From Tindallia magadiensis (lineage in GTDB: Bacteria > Bacillota > Clostridia > Peptostreptococcales > Tindalliaceae), in assembly GCF_900113635.1 (NCBI RefSeq), contig NZ_FOQA01000001.1:372001-436000 (forward strand): a DNA stretch of 64,000 nt, given 5' to 3'. The first letter of the stretch is position 1, and each line of letters begins with the position of its first letter. The notes beneath the pieces are model-generated. The model saw only the letters and a program-made list of their open reading frames with translations, was not told the DNA's origin and searched no databases. Position numbers and translations under genes: made by a program. Positions 17,327 to 26,296 of the stretch are shown one piece after another.

Positions 17327-17821
17327 TTATTCCAGCTCTTGGGATACTTTGTCTGCTTCTTTGGCAACTTTTTTTGCTGCATCCTTCGTTTCTGACTTTG
17401 CTTTTTCTTTGATTTCTTCTTTTGTATCTTCCAACTCATCCACAATTTCTTCTTTTTCTGATTTAACTTTATCTTTTAATGTCTCAACCTTTTCTTCAAC
17501 GATTTCTTTTGTTTCTTCATAAAAAGTATTTAGCCTTTCTTTACTTTCCGCAAGATTCTCATTAACTTTCACTTTTGTTTCACTTAGCTCTTCTTCGAGT
17601 TTGCTTTTTGCTTTAACTAATTCTTCTTTTGTTTTTTTTCGTGTGTTTTCACCTTTATCAGGAGCAAAAAACACACCTGTTAACCCACCTAAAAAAGCGC
17701 CTGTAGCAAGACCTTTCATCAATCCTTTTCTTCGCTCCGCTTGCTTTTCTTTTTTCACCTTATTAGGATCGATCGCATTCCTAAATTGTTCCATTTTTTT
17801 GACTAAATTGCATTTACCCAT
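17327..17821 (-). CDS. YtxH-domain coiled-coil protein
   Basis: A 164-residue protein with a glycine-rich hydrophobic segment (about 35-52: GLATGAFLGGLTGVFFAP) followed by D-K-GENTRKK, the YtxH signature, and then a very long Lys/Glu-rich coiled coil to the C-terminus. Start is the ATG at 17821 behind AAAGGAGTG; a GTG two codons earlier is less likely. Probably co-transcribed with the DUF948-like gene, as in the ytxGH pair. Proposed as a stress/envelope protein in other Firmicutes; function unproven. Confidence 0.75.
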   Translation of the reverse strand: MGKCNLVKKMEQFRNAIDPNKVKKEKQAERRKGLMKGLATGAFLGGLTGVFFAPDKGENTRKKTKEELVKAKSKLEEELSETKVKVNENLAESKERLNTFYEETKEIVEEKVETLKDKVKSEKEEIVDELEDTKEEIKEKAKSETKDAAKKVAKEADKVSQELE

Positions 17822-17919
17822 AAACACACTCCTTTTCAGTCATTTTAGAAGATTATACCCAATATTTCTCAAAATAATCAACGAATTGTTTTGCCGAATA
17901 TTAGGATATTAGCACCTGT

Positions 17920-19851
17920 CTATTCTTCCATTAAATTTCTTCGATACTCCAAGTAGTATTTTTTAAGGGTAGTAATTTGTTCTCCTATTGTTAATTGTAA
18001 TCTCGAAATTTTTTCTAAATTTTGTTCTTCAATAGCTTCTCTCCATTGAGATATTAATGATTTTTTTTCTAAACTGTCTTTCATTAACGCATTTCGCAAA
18101 CCATTTATTTTTTCCCAATGAACAACATCCAGGTCTGTTACATACTCTAATCCATGTAGTTTTTTGCAATTTCTTATTATTTTTGTATGTTGATGAATAA
18201 TCCTTCCAGCAATCTCTTGTACCCATTGATCAATTGTTGCAATTTTGTATGAATTTACGATTTCTTTTGTAAACACTTGTCCCTTAAACAATTTTTTCTT
18301 TTTTTCTTCATTCTGTTCAAAAATGGAAATATTCTCCCACACAGTAGCTGGTGGTGTTCCAAATAGATGATTTCTTTCTTCTTCTGTATAATCATCAAAT
18401 ACATCTTGCTCACTTCTAAACAAACGATCTTTATCAAGATAAAATTTCTCCTCGCCTGCTGGTTTAGAGAATTCTCCTTCTAATTCTTTCGCACTCAAGT
18501 TTGATTTTGCTACCGCCTCTATTCCATCTAGCATCATTAAGTAAGATGCTGCTACATATAAATACGTATTTGATGTTGGATTAGGCGCTCGCAACTCAAA
18601 TCTTGTAGCCAACGGATTGTTCATATCACGAACAAGTGCTAATAAAATGGTTCTATTCCTTGATGGGTTCTGCGGATTATGCCCCACAGAACCAACAACA
18701 CAAATAGGAGCCTCAAAACCTGGCTTTAACCGTTTAAGAGCATCATTGCTTGAGGTAACAAAGGGATTAATCGCTTCATAGTTTTGCAGGATTCCCATAA
18801 AGGATCCCCAGCCAGCTTTACTGAGAAAGTCCTTATCTCTGTCTTTCGGAGCCATCAGATTAATAAGCCTTCCATCTTTTGTTTTTAAGTTAACACCCAT
18901 ATGTGTATGCTTCCCTGATCCAGCAACTCCTTCAATGGGCTTTGCCATAAAGGAAACTTCCAATCCATACCTTTCAAAAATCTCTTCAACTAAAACACGT
19001 ACAAATACTTCATTGTCCGATGTTTCCATAGGGGTATTGTATTTCCAATCTATTTCCAATTGTTCCATTACATGATCAAGTTTACCTGTGTTGCTAATTT
19101 TTGCCGTTACGCCCCCTACTTCCTTATGTCCCATTTCTGGTTCAAGGCCATAATCGTTAAGCATCATCATAGATTCTTCAAGGGCTGAACGAACACTTCC
19201 TTTTGTTCTTTTCCAGTACTGTTCTTTTAATAACTGAGAAGTTGATAGTTTTTCTTCGTTAGCTTTATCTTGCGGTGTTCGCACCCAAAATTCTAACTCT
19301 GTAGCTGTTGTCATCTTAACACTTTCAATCTCATCAGCCGATTCTAAACCATACTCCTTTAGCATTTCTGGATATGTAGAAAATAGCTCTATAAGATGTT
19401 TTTCAAAATACTTTTCTACTCTTGCCAGTACACCTCTGGAACCAACATATTTGCCTTCATGTCTTAAAAAAGCAGGTATTCTCAGAGAACCTATGGGTAA
19501 CCCAGTTTCTTGATGGATATGTTCAAAATTATAGTCCACATACCAATTAACTTCAAGATCCGGCACAAGATCAACTTTTGCATTGTTTAATGTAGCAATT
19601 TCATGCAACATTACACTAGATCCATCCGTTTGAACACCCATTTGTAAAAATGTTTCCATATCATCCAGCATTACCGAAATTGGAATTTTTTCGTCAGTAT
19701 TGTTACCTCGCAGGTCTACACCTACCAAAGAAACAAACTGAATGGAAGGAAAGTTTTTCAATAATTTTACTAGTATTTCATTTTTGTGCGTCCATACCGG
19801 CAAGCTATAAAGCAATTTCTGGTCCATTAGCGCTTCCAGTTTCTTTTCCAC
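17920..19851 (-). CDS. Glutamine synthetase family protein, long variant
   Basis: The 643-residue protein carries glutamine-synthetase landmarks: DGSSVMLHEIATLNN, the metal-site TATELEFWV, GHKEVGG, GSGKHTHMG, LKPGFEAP and NPSRNRTILLAL, ending in the FELRAPNPTSNTYLY motif. It is longer than GSI (about 450-470) and shorter than GSIII (about 700-730); the last ~140 residues are helical and charged and have no GSI equivalent. Most metal and substrate residues appear kept, so ATP-dependent ligation is likely, but the amine acceptor could be other than ammonia. Start is GTG after GAAGGAGG. Monocistronic with its own promoter. Confidence 0.75.
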   Translation of the reverse strand: MEKKLEALMDQKLLYSLPVWTHKNEILVKLLKNFPSIQFVSLVGVDLRGNNTDEKIPISVMLDDMETFLQMGVQTDGSSVMLHEIATLNNAKVDLVPDLEVNWYVDYNFEHIHQETGLPIGSLRIPAFLRHEGKYVGSRGVLARVEKYFEKHLIELFSTYPEMLKEYGLESADEIESVKMTTATELEFWVRTPQDKANEEKLSTSQLLKEQYWKRTKGSVRSALEESMMMLNDYGLEPEMGHKEVGGVTAKISNTGKLDHVMEQLEIDWKYNTPMETSDNEVFVRVLVEEIFERYGLEVSFMAKPIEGVAGSGKHTHMGVNLKTKDGRLINLMAPKDRDKDFLSKAGWGSFMGILQNYEAINPFVTSSNDALKRLKPGFEAPICVVGSVGHNPQNPSRNRTILLALVRDMNNPLATRFELRAPNPTSNTYLYVAASYLMMLDGIEAVAKSNLSAKELEGEFSKPAGEEKFYLDKDRLFRSEQDVFDDYTEEERNHLFGTPPATVWENISIFEQNEEKKKKLFKGQVFTKEIVNSYKIATIDQWVQEIAGRIIHQHTKIIRNCKKLHGLEYVTDLDVVHWEKINGLRNALMKDSLEKKSLISQWREAIEEQNLEKISRLQLTIGEQITTLKKYYLEYRRNLMEE

Positions 19852-19895
19852 TATAATTCCTCCTTCAAATTCAAATGATTGAATAAATAAAAAAC

Positions 19896-19923
19896 ATTAT
19901 ATCATTTTCATCATTTTTGTAAA
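19896..19923 (-). promoter_or_regulatory. Sigma-A-type promoter for the glutamine synthetase-like gene
   Basis: On the minus strand: TTTACA, 16 nt, TATAAT with a TGA extended -10. It lies about 45 nt upstream of the GTG start. No clear TnrA/GlnR-type palindrome was seen nearby. Confidence 0.5.
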
Positions 19924-19997
19924 GAATAAGTATTTATACGATGCAAAAAGACTTCCAGAAAAATTTCCAGAAGCCTATCCTATATTTGTAACTATAT

Positions 19998-20699
19998 CTA
20001 GTAATGCCAGCTTTCATCATCTTTACCTTTCATTTTTTCAGCATTATCGATGCCTTCCTCACTCTCTTCATCTTCTTCATCTTTTGTAATCATAACCTTT
20101 TCTATCACTCCATCTTTTACCGTAACTACTTTTATATTTAAGCCTCCAGATTCAAAAATAGTTCCTTCCGAAACTGGCACACATGCTTCTTCAGCTAAAT
20201 TACACACCAACCCACCTAATGTGTGTCCTTTAGAACTGGGTATGTCAGCTCCTGTTTCTTCCAGTATTTTTTCTAATCTTGTTGAAGCTGAGTAAACACG
20301 TTCATCTCTAGCAACAAAATCTTTTTTAGGTTCTAGATATTTTTGGATGGCAAAAACCCCTGCGATGGCAATAGTTCCTAACACTAAATCTAACATTGTA
20401 TCGCCGTAAATAAGCATTTTTCGTGCTATAAGATAAAGAACTAACTCCAATATAGCGCTTGTAGAATGAGATAAAAGCATTAACATAAGTTCAATTCCAA
20501 CCACCAGTAATAACGTATGTGCGAGAAAGTTCTTAAAAACAATATAAGAACCTTCTGGTCCTGTATTAAAAATCAACAAAAAATATTTTATGATATCAAT
20601 CAGTCCAATAACAATCGCTATCGCTACAAGGACTGTTAAAACAATTTCAAGATAATACGCTGACTTTTCCAACTTTTTCATAATAAGCAAATCTTTCAT
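19998..20699 (-). CDS. PsiE-like membrane protein with CorC/HlyC-type C-terminal domain
   Basis: The first ~130 residues contain four hydrophobic segments resembling the phosphate-starvation-inducible PsiE family. A cytoplasmic segment (about 150-205) with GADIPSSKGHTLGGLVCNLAEE and VPVSEGTIFESGGLNIKVVTV matches the transporter-associated (CorC_HlyC) domain found at the C-terminus of CorC/MgtE-linked proteins. The tail is strongly acidic. The combination is unusual; a role in ion handling is inference. Monocistronic. Confidence 0.7.
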   Translation of the reverse strand: MKDLLIMKKLEKSAYYLEIVLTVLVAIAIVIGLIDIIKYFLLIFNTGPEGSYIVFKNFLAHTLLLVVGIELMLMLLSHSTSAILELVLYLIARKMLIYGDTMLDLVLGTIAIAGVFAIQKYLEPKKDFVARDERVYSASTRLEKILEETGADIPSSKGHTLGGLVCNLAEEACVPVSEGTIFESGGLNIKVVTVKDGVIEKVMITKDEEDEESEEGIDNAEKMKGKDDESWHY

Positions 20700-20831
20700 A
20701 TGCCCATCTCCCTTAATATTTTCCTTGCTTCCTTCAAAAAAGTTTATCTTCTATCAACTTCTATTTATGTTCATTATAGCTCTAAACATCAGTAAACTCA
20801 ACACTATTTTGTTACTGTTTTAACAAACTTG

Positions 20832-22055
20832 TTACAGTTTCGGTTCCCACACCATTTCAACCAAGGTTAAATCATCTTTTAACTCTCCCTGTGCTTCAGC
20901 TATTCTTTTAAATAGAAGGGTCATAGGTCTTTGCGTTTCACTTAACTGATATTTTTTTACTATTTCCAATAGTTTTTCATAATCTATGGCTTCTCTGTTA
21001 TTATTTTCCAGTTCCATTAGTCCGTCGGAATAGATAAATAGTCGATCACCAGGATTCAATTGAATTTTTCCCTCTTCATGCTCCTGAGAAAATTCAAAAC
21101 CTATAGGCGTTCCATATGCATTCAATGTGTCTATCTCATTACTCCCCTTTATCCACAGTGGTTCCGGATGAGCCCCACGACAATATCTTAAAATACCTGT
21201 ATGTGTGTTTAAGACCATATAGAATATTGTAAAATAATGTTGATACTTTGAAAAAGAAAATCGTTTGTTTAAGTACTGAATAACATTCCCGGGTGAAACA
21301 ATTTCATAATAAGGAGGCTGGTCTATTTGGCGTTTCAAGGGCGTACCTCGACTAATATCCGGAACCATAAGTTCTGAAAGCGCAACTGCAATCATTGACG
21401 ATGCAACGCCATGCCCCATCACATCAATCATATAAAGACCGACATGCTCTTGATCCAACATAAAAATATCATAAATATCCCCGCCAACCTTTCCAGAAGG
21501 TTGAAAATGGGAGTAAAATGAACATCGAGGTACCTCAATAATATTTTTAGGGATCAAAGATTCCTGAATTCGTGCCGCTAAAGACAGATGATGATCAATT
21601 TCAGCACGTTGACGATTAATTTTTTGCATACTTTCTTCAAGGGCTTGCTGACTCTTTCTCAAACTTTCTCTATGTTGTGTATAATGTAGCCAGTGTTGTA
21701 TTTTTACTTTTAATTCAGTATGTATGATTGGTTCAGGCAAACAGTCATTTACACCTTCCTGATATAAAGATTCTCTGGTTTCCTGATATTCTTTCATACC
21801 AATTTGAACTAGTAATGGTATTTTTTTTATTTGATCAATCGACTTTAACCTTCGGCAACACTGTTCTATATCATACCCATTCACCCCTATAGATTGCAGA
21901 AGAATAAGGTCAGGTTTTTCAGAAATCACATGATAGTGTACATCTTGGTCATATTCATATTGGACTACTTCATGCCCCCAACTTCTTAATCGTTGTTTAT
22001 TAAGTTGTGTTCTATCCTTTAGCATTTCTAATACTAGTATTTTACCAGTTTTCAT
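20832..22055 (-). CDS. SpoIIE-type PP2C phosphatase with degenerate receiver domain
   Basis: Residues 5-120 have a receiver-like fold but the phosphoacceptor position is Gln54 (LILLQSIG), the acidic pair after beta-1 is missing and the usual Lys before Pro is Glu108, so it cannot be a conventional phospho-receiver. A coiled linker (about 130-165) leads to a SpoIIE/RsbU PP2C domain with metal-binding GGDIYD (D193), DVMGHG (D211) and SDGLMEL, DDLTLVE, apparently active. Such enzymes dephosphorylate STAS anti-anti-sigma factors; no partner STAS or RsbW gene is in the window. Confidence 0.87.
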   Translation of the reverse strand: MKTGKILVLEMLKDRTQLNKQRLRSWGHEVVQYEYDQDVHYHVISEKPDLILLQSIGVNGYDIEQCCRRLKSIDQIKKIPLLVQIGMKEYQETRESLYQEGVNDCLPEPIIHTELKVKIQHWLHYTQHRESLRKSQQALEESMQKINRQRAEIDHHLSLAARIQESLIPKNIIEVPRCSFYSHFQPSGKVGGDIYDIFMLDQEHVGLYMIDVMGHGVASSMIAVALSELMVPDISRGTPLKRQIDQPPYYEIVSPGNVIQYLNKRFSFSKYQHYFTIFYMVLNTHTGILRYCRGAHPEPLWIKGSNEIDTLNAYGTPIGFEFSQEHEEGKIQLNPGDRLFIYSDGLMELENNNREAIDYEKLLEIVKKYQLSETQRPMTLLFKRIAEAQGELKDDLTLVEMVWEPKL

Positions 22056-22102
22056 TAATATGCCCTTCCTGTTATTTTCCGATTTGAATTCCTGTTATTT
22101 TC

Positions 22103-22131
22103 AGTGTACCTTTTATCTTTGACTTCTGCAA
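22103..22131 (-). promoter_or_regulatory. Putative promoter for the PP2C phosphatase gene
   Basis: Minus-strand TTGCAG, 17 nt, TACACT, about 48 nt upstream of the ATG. It is divergent from the promoter of the beta-CASP gene. Confidence 0.4.
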
Positions 22132-22143
22132 GAATATTTTCTT

Positions 22144-22173
22144 TTGCCAGATACGAACATGGGTAGATATTAT
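22144..22173 (+). promoter_or_regulatory. Promoter for the beta-CASP hydrolase gene
   Basis: TTGCCA, 18 nt, TATTAT, ending 34 nt before the ATG at 22208. Confidence 0.5.
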
Positions 22174-22207
22174 CTATACCAATAAAATAACAGAAAGGTG
22201 GTTTACT

Positions 22208-23839
22208 ATGGAGATTCAATTTCTTGGTGCAGCTAAAGTAGTAACTGGCTCAAATGTTTTGATTAAAACAAAAGCATGTAATGTACTTTTAGATTGTGGA
22301 TTGTATCAAGGGAGTAATGAACTTGAAGAGTTAAACCGTCAAGATTTTCCTTACGATCCTTCTTCGATTGACTATCTGTTTCTTACTCATTCACATGTGG
22401 ATCATTCTGCTCGTATACCAAAACTTGTCAAAGATGGCTTTCGCGGAAAAATTTATGCAACACAAGCTACTACTGATCTTTCAAAAATAATGTTATTAGA
22501 TAGTGCTCACATTCAAGAAAGTGATGCCGAATGGAATAACCGTAAAAGACAACGTGCAGGAGAGCCCCCAATTGATCCACTCTATACCACACAGGATGCA
22601 CAGAACAGTCTCCGATACTTTGAATCCGTATTATATGGTCAAAAGATAACCGTTAATGATATTATCAGCGTGCGTTTTAGAGATGCGGGTCACATCCTGG
22701 GTTCATCTATTCTAGAAATTTGGATTACTGAAGATACTGAAACAGTTAAACTTGTTTATTCCGGAGATATCGGAATGAAAAACAAACCATTAATTTGTGA
22801 TCCGGAAATTATTGAGGAAGCCGATTATCTCATTATGGAATCAACTTATGGTGATCGGATTCACGAACACACTGAAGAGCGTATGGAAATGATGATGGAT
22901 GCAATCAACCGAACTTTAACGCGAAACGGTACGGTCATTATTCCTTCTTTCGCTGTCGGAAGGACTCAAGAATTAATTTATGAGCTAAATAAGTATTATG
23001 GCTCCAGTTCAAAACTAAACCCTATTCATCGAGTTCCTATCTATATTGATAGCCCAATGGCCGTATCAGCAACAAAAGTTTTTGAAAAAAACGCCCATTT
23101 TTTCGATGATGACACAAAAGAATTAATCTATCGTGGTGATAACCCACTGGAATTCAATAATCTTCACTTTATCAGAGATCACCATGAATCTATCAAACTA
23201 AACCATTCAGATCATTCAAAGGTAATTATCTCTGCTAGTGGTATGTGCACAGCAGGAAGAGTCAGGCATCATCTAAAACATAATCTTTGGAGTGACCAAA
23301 ATACGGTTATTTTCGTTGGCTATCAAGCACAAGGTACATTGGGTCGCCTTCTGAAAGATGGAGCAAAAAATGTAAGGATTTTGGGAGAAGAAATAGCGGT
23401 AAAATCTGAAATAGTTAGTATTGATGGTTTTTCTGGTCATGCTGATCAAAAGGGTCTTATCGAATGGATCAAAGCATTCGATAAGAAACCCAGAAAAATT
23501 TTTCTAGTTCACGGTGAACCGATTGCTAGCGAAACACTTGCCGGTTTAATAGAACAAGAGTTAGGCATCCCTACAGAAATACCATCCGTTGGTTACAATT
23601 TTGAAATGGAAGAAGCTGTTCTTAAAGAAGATTCTAAAGAACTATTAGAACCAGTTCAGCGGAAAGAAAATATTAAAAATGAACTTCAAGTAGTTTACTC
23701 ACAATTTGAATACTTAGCAAAACAGACCGATAAGTTTATGGATGATCAGTTATTAGAAAAAGAATATGATAAACTCAAGAACAAGCTAATTGACCTTCAA
23801 CGTGAACTTATCAGTCTAGGAATTATCTTAGGAGACTAG
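22208..23839 (+). CDS. Metallo-beta-lactamase/beta-CASP family hydrolase (probable ribonuclease)
   Basis: A 543-residue MBL-fold enzyme with THSHVDHSARIP (zinc ligands HxHxDH), the later His of GHILGSS and Asp of YSGDIG, the beta-CASP insert starting at ESTYGDR and IIPSFAVGRTQE, and the closing SGHADQ and LVHGEP motifs. This matches the YsH1/CPSF-like RNA-processing exonucleases of bacteria. A helical tail of about 75 residues follows. It ends convergently with metH: the two stop codons share the 4 bp CTAG. Confidence 0.88.
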   Translation: MEIQFLGAAKVVTGSNVLIKTKACNVLLDCGLYQGSNELEELNRQDFPYDPSSIDYLFLTHSHVDHSARIPKLVKDGFRGKIYATQATTDLSKIMLLDSAHIQESDAEWNNRKRQRAGEPPIDPLYTTQDAQNSLRYFESVLYGQKITVNDIISVRFRDAGHILGSSILEIWITEDTETVKLVYSGDIGMKNKPLICDPEIIEEADYLIMESTYGDRIHEHTEERMEMMMDAINRTLTRNGTVIIPSFAVGRTQELIYELNKYYGSSSKLNPIHRVPIYIDSPMAVSATKVFEKNAHFFDDDTKELIYRGDNPLEFNNLHFIRDHHESIKLNHSDHSKVIISASGMCTAGRVRHHLKHNLWSDQNTVIFVGYQAQGTLGRLLKDGAKNVRILGEEIAVKSEIVSIDGFSGHADQKGLIEWIKAFDKKPRKIFLVHGEPIASETLAGLIEQELGIPTEIPSVGYNFEMEEAVLKEDSKELLEPVQRKENIKNELQVVYSQFEYLAKQTDKFMDDQLLEKEYDKLKNKLIDLQRELISLGIILGD

Positions 23840-26247
23840 CTTTTCAACATCTGCTTTGCTTTTTTTACAGCTTGAACCGCATCTATCGCGTACTGAGCAC
23901 CAATACTTTTTGCATAATCTTCCGTAAGTACAGCTCCACCCACTAGTAAAGATACATTCATTCCCTTATTTTTTACTTTCTCAGCGACCACTGCCATCTG
24001 CTGCATGGTAGTGGTCATCAAAGCACTCAAACCGATAATATCTGCTTTTTCTTCCAACGCCGTCTTCACTATCAAATCTGCGTCAATATCCTTACCGAGA
24101 TCTATCACACGAAATCCATGATTCTCCAGCATTACCGAAACAATATTTTTACCAATATCATGGATATCACCTTGAACTGTAGCCATAACGACTGTTCCTA
24201 TTTGTTGTGATTCATTTTGAGGTAACTTTTCTTTAAGAAAAACAAAAGATTTTTGTGCAGCTTCTGCAGCCATTAGTAACTGAGGCAGAAAAAATTCACC
24301 TTCCTCATATTTCGCACCAACCTCTTCTAATGCAGGAGTAATCATTTCATTAATAATATCTAAACTACTATTGCCATTTTTCAAAAAAACATCTATAATG
24401 CTCTCTATTTCATCCGTTTCACCATTGATGATCTTTTCTCTTAGGTCAACAGAAGGATTCTTACTCTTTTCTTTTTCACTCGCTATTTCTTGATGATTGT
24501 TTACCCCTTCACTTCCTGATAAATTATTTTCTTCAAGATAGCGTTTAGCGTTATGATCTTTCCCTGTTAATACATCTGACCCAGATATCATTAATTGAAA
24601 CAGAGGCTCCTTTGGATTAATAATAGGCATATCTAATCCCGCGCCTAATGCCATTGCCAGAAAACTAGCTGTCAGCCCTGATCTTTTAGGTAAACCATGT
24701 GAAATATTACTAACACCAAGCACCGTTTTAACGCCCAGTCTTTCTTTGATTAACTGTAAAGCTTTTATAGATTCCATCACAAGACTTTGTTGTGCGCCAG
24801 CTGTAAGTGTTAACGGGTCAACATACACGTCTCTAATGTTCATTCCATTTTGGATGGCATAGTTTACCATTGTTTCTGCGATATTAAATCTTTCTTCTGC
24901 TGATTCAGGAATTCCTTTACTATCCAGCGTTAAACACAGTAACGACGCACCATATTTTTTTGCCAATTTTACCATTTGTTCCAATGTTTCTGGTTTAGCT
25001 GTTGTTGAGTTCAGTAATGGTTTACCCTGTACCGCTTTAAGCCCTGCTTCTATCACTTTGGGATCACTGCTGTCAATTGAAATCGGTGCTCGAATTGCCT
25101 TTTGAACAGCTTGAATGGCTAAAGGCATCATCGCTTCTTGATCTACACCCGAAGCTCCCGTATTAATATCAATGATTGAAGCACCAGCTTCTATTTGAGC
25201 CTTCGCTTCTTCTACTGCTAGTTTTGGGTTAAGTGTTCTAAAAGCATCCGCAAGATTTTTTCTTGAAGTTGGATTAATATTTTCCCCTATCATTGGCGTC
25301 CGGTACCCGCATCCAATATACACTGTCTGATCTTTTCCAGCAAGCTTTGAAAACAAAACAGGTTTCGGCTGATTGGGTCTCAGCGTTTCTAATTCTTTCG
25401 AAAAAATCTTAATGTGCTCAGGCGTCGTTCCACAACAACCTCCTAGAACACTTGCTCCAGCATTTATCAAAGACGAAACATAGGTCCCCATGCGTTCAGG
25501 TGTCATATCATAAATGGTATTGCTTTCTTCTAGTCGAGGCAGACCCGCATTTGCTTGCGCCATTAAAGGAACATCAGATACCTGGCGCATTCTTTTAATG
25601 ATAGATATCATTAAGTCAGGACCTACGCCACAGTTTGCTCCGACTACATCTACCTCCATAGCTTCCAAGACAGTTACCACTGTCTCAGGATCCGCACCAG
25701 CTAAGGTTCTTTCCTGAATATCAAAAGTCATTGTGCAGATAACCGGCAAATTAGCCGCCATCCTAGCTCCAATAACAGCTGCTTTCGCTTCTTGTAAATC
25801 AGCCATTGTTTCTATAAGAAATAAGTCACACCCTCCTTCCACAAGTGCTTTTGCCTGCTCGTGAAAGGTCGATACCGCCTCTTCAAATGTTAGAGTTCCC
25901 ATCGGTTCCATTAGTTTTCCTGTAGGCCCAATATTCCCAGCTACTAACACCTTATCTCCAGCTACTTTTCTAGCAATTGAAGCAGCCTTTACATTAAAGG
26001 CTGCCACCTGATCGCCAAGACCATATGAATCTAATTTTAACCGACTGCCACCAAAAGAATTAGTTTGAATCATGTGGCTTCCAGCTTTGACGTACTGCTG
26101 ATGAATGTGCTCAACCAGCTTTTCATTTGTCATGTTTATCGCTTCAGGGCACGTAGCTTCTTTCATCCCTTCGTTCAGCATCGTCCCCATGGCACCGTCA
26201 CCCAGCATAATACTTTGTTTTAGTCTATCTTTTAAACAAATCCCCAT
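23836..26247 (-). CDS. metH: Cobalamin-dependent methionine synthase-like protein (no activation domain)
   Basis: Three domains are visible in 803 residues: homocysteine S-methyltransferase (about 1-290, zinc Cys in GANCG and GGCCGTT), pterin-binding domain (about 310-560: ENINPTSRK, DINTGASG, DSSDPKVIEA) and B12 domain (about 610-800, cobalt-ligand His in DIHDIGKN). The C-terminal AdoMet-dependent reactivation domain of E. coli MetH is absent, as in many anaerobes, so reactivation needs a separate protein. Start chosen at the ATG at 26247, directly after GGGGAGG. Lies 49 nt after trkH; no S-box or other riboswitch is visible in that gap. Confidence 0.9.
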   Translation of the reverse strand: MGICLKDRLKQSIMLGDGAMGTMLNEGMKEATCPEAINMTNEKLVEHIHQQYVKAGSHMIQTNSFGGSRLKLDSYGLGDQVAAFNVKAASIARKVAGDKVLVAGNIGPTGKLMEPMGTLTFEEAVSTFHEQAKALVEGGCDLFLIETMADLQEAKAAVIGARMAANLPVICTMTFDIQERTLAGADPETVVTVLEAMEVDVVGANCGVGPDLMISIIKRMRQVSDVPLMAQANAGLPRLEESNTIYDMTPERMGTYVSSLINAGASVLGGCCGTTPEHIKIFSKELETLRPNQPKPVLFSKLAGKDQTVYIGCGYRTPMIGENINPTSRKNLADAFRTLNPKLAVEEAKAQIEAGASIIDINTGASGVDQEAMMPLAIQAVQKAIRAPISIDSSDPKVIEAGLKAVQGKPLLNSTTAKPETLEQMVKLAKKYGASLLCLTLDSKGIPESAEERFNIAETMVNYAIQNGMNIRDVYVDPLTLTAGAQQSLVMESIKALQLIKERLGVKTVLGVSNISHGLPKRSGLTASFLAMALGAGLDMPIINPKEPLFQLMISGSDVLTGKDHNAKRYLEENNLSGSEGVNNHQEIASEKEKSKNPSVDLREKIINGETDEIESIIDVFLKNGNSSLDIINEMITPALEEVGAKYEEGEFFLPQLLMAAEAAQKSFVFLKEKLPQNESQQIGTVVMATVQGDIHDIGKNIVSVMLENHGFRVIDLGKDIDADLIVKTALEEKADIIGLSALMTTTMQQMAVVAEKVKNKGMNVSLLVGGAVLTEDYAKSIGAQYAIDAVQAVKKAKQMLKS

Positions 26248-26296
26248 CCTATTCCTCCCCTTCTCAAAACCGTTCATATTAATAAAAAACCATTGT

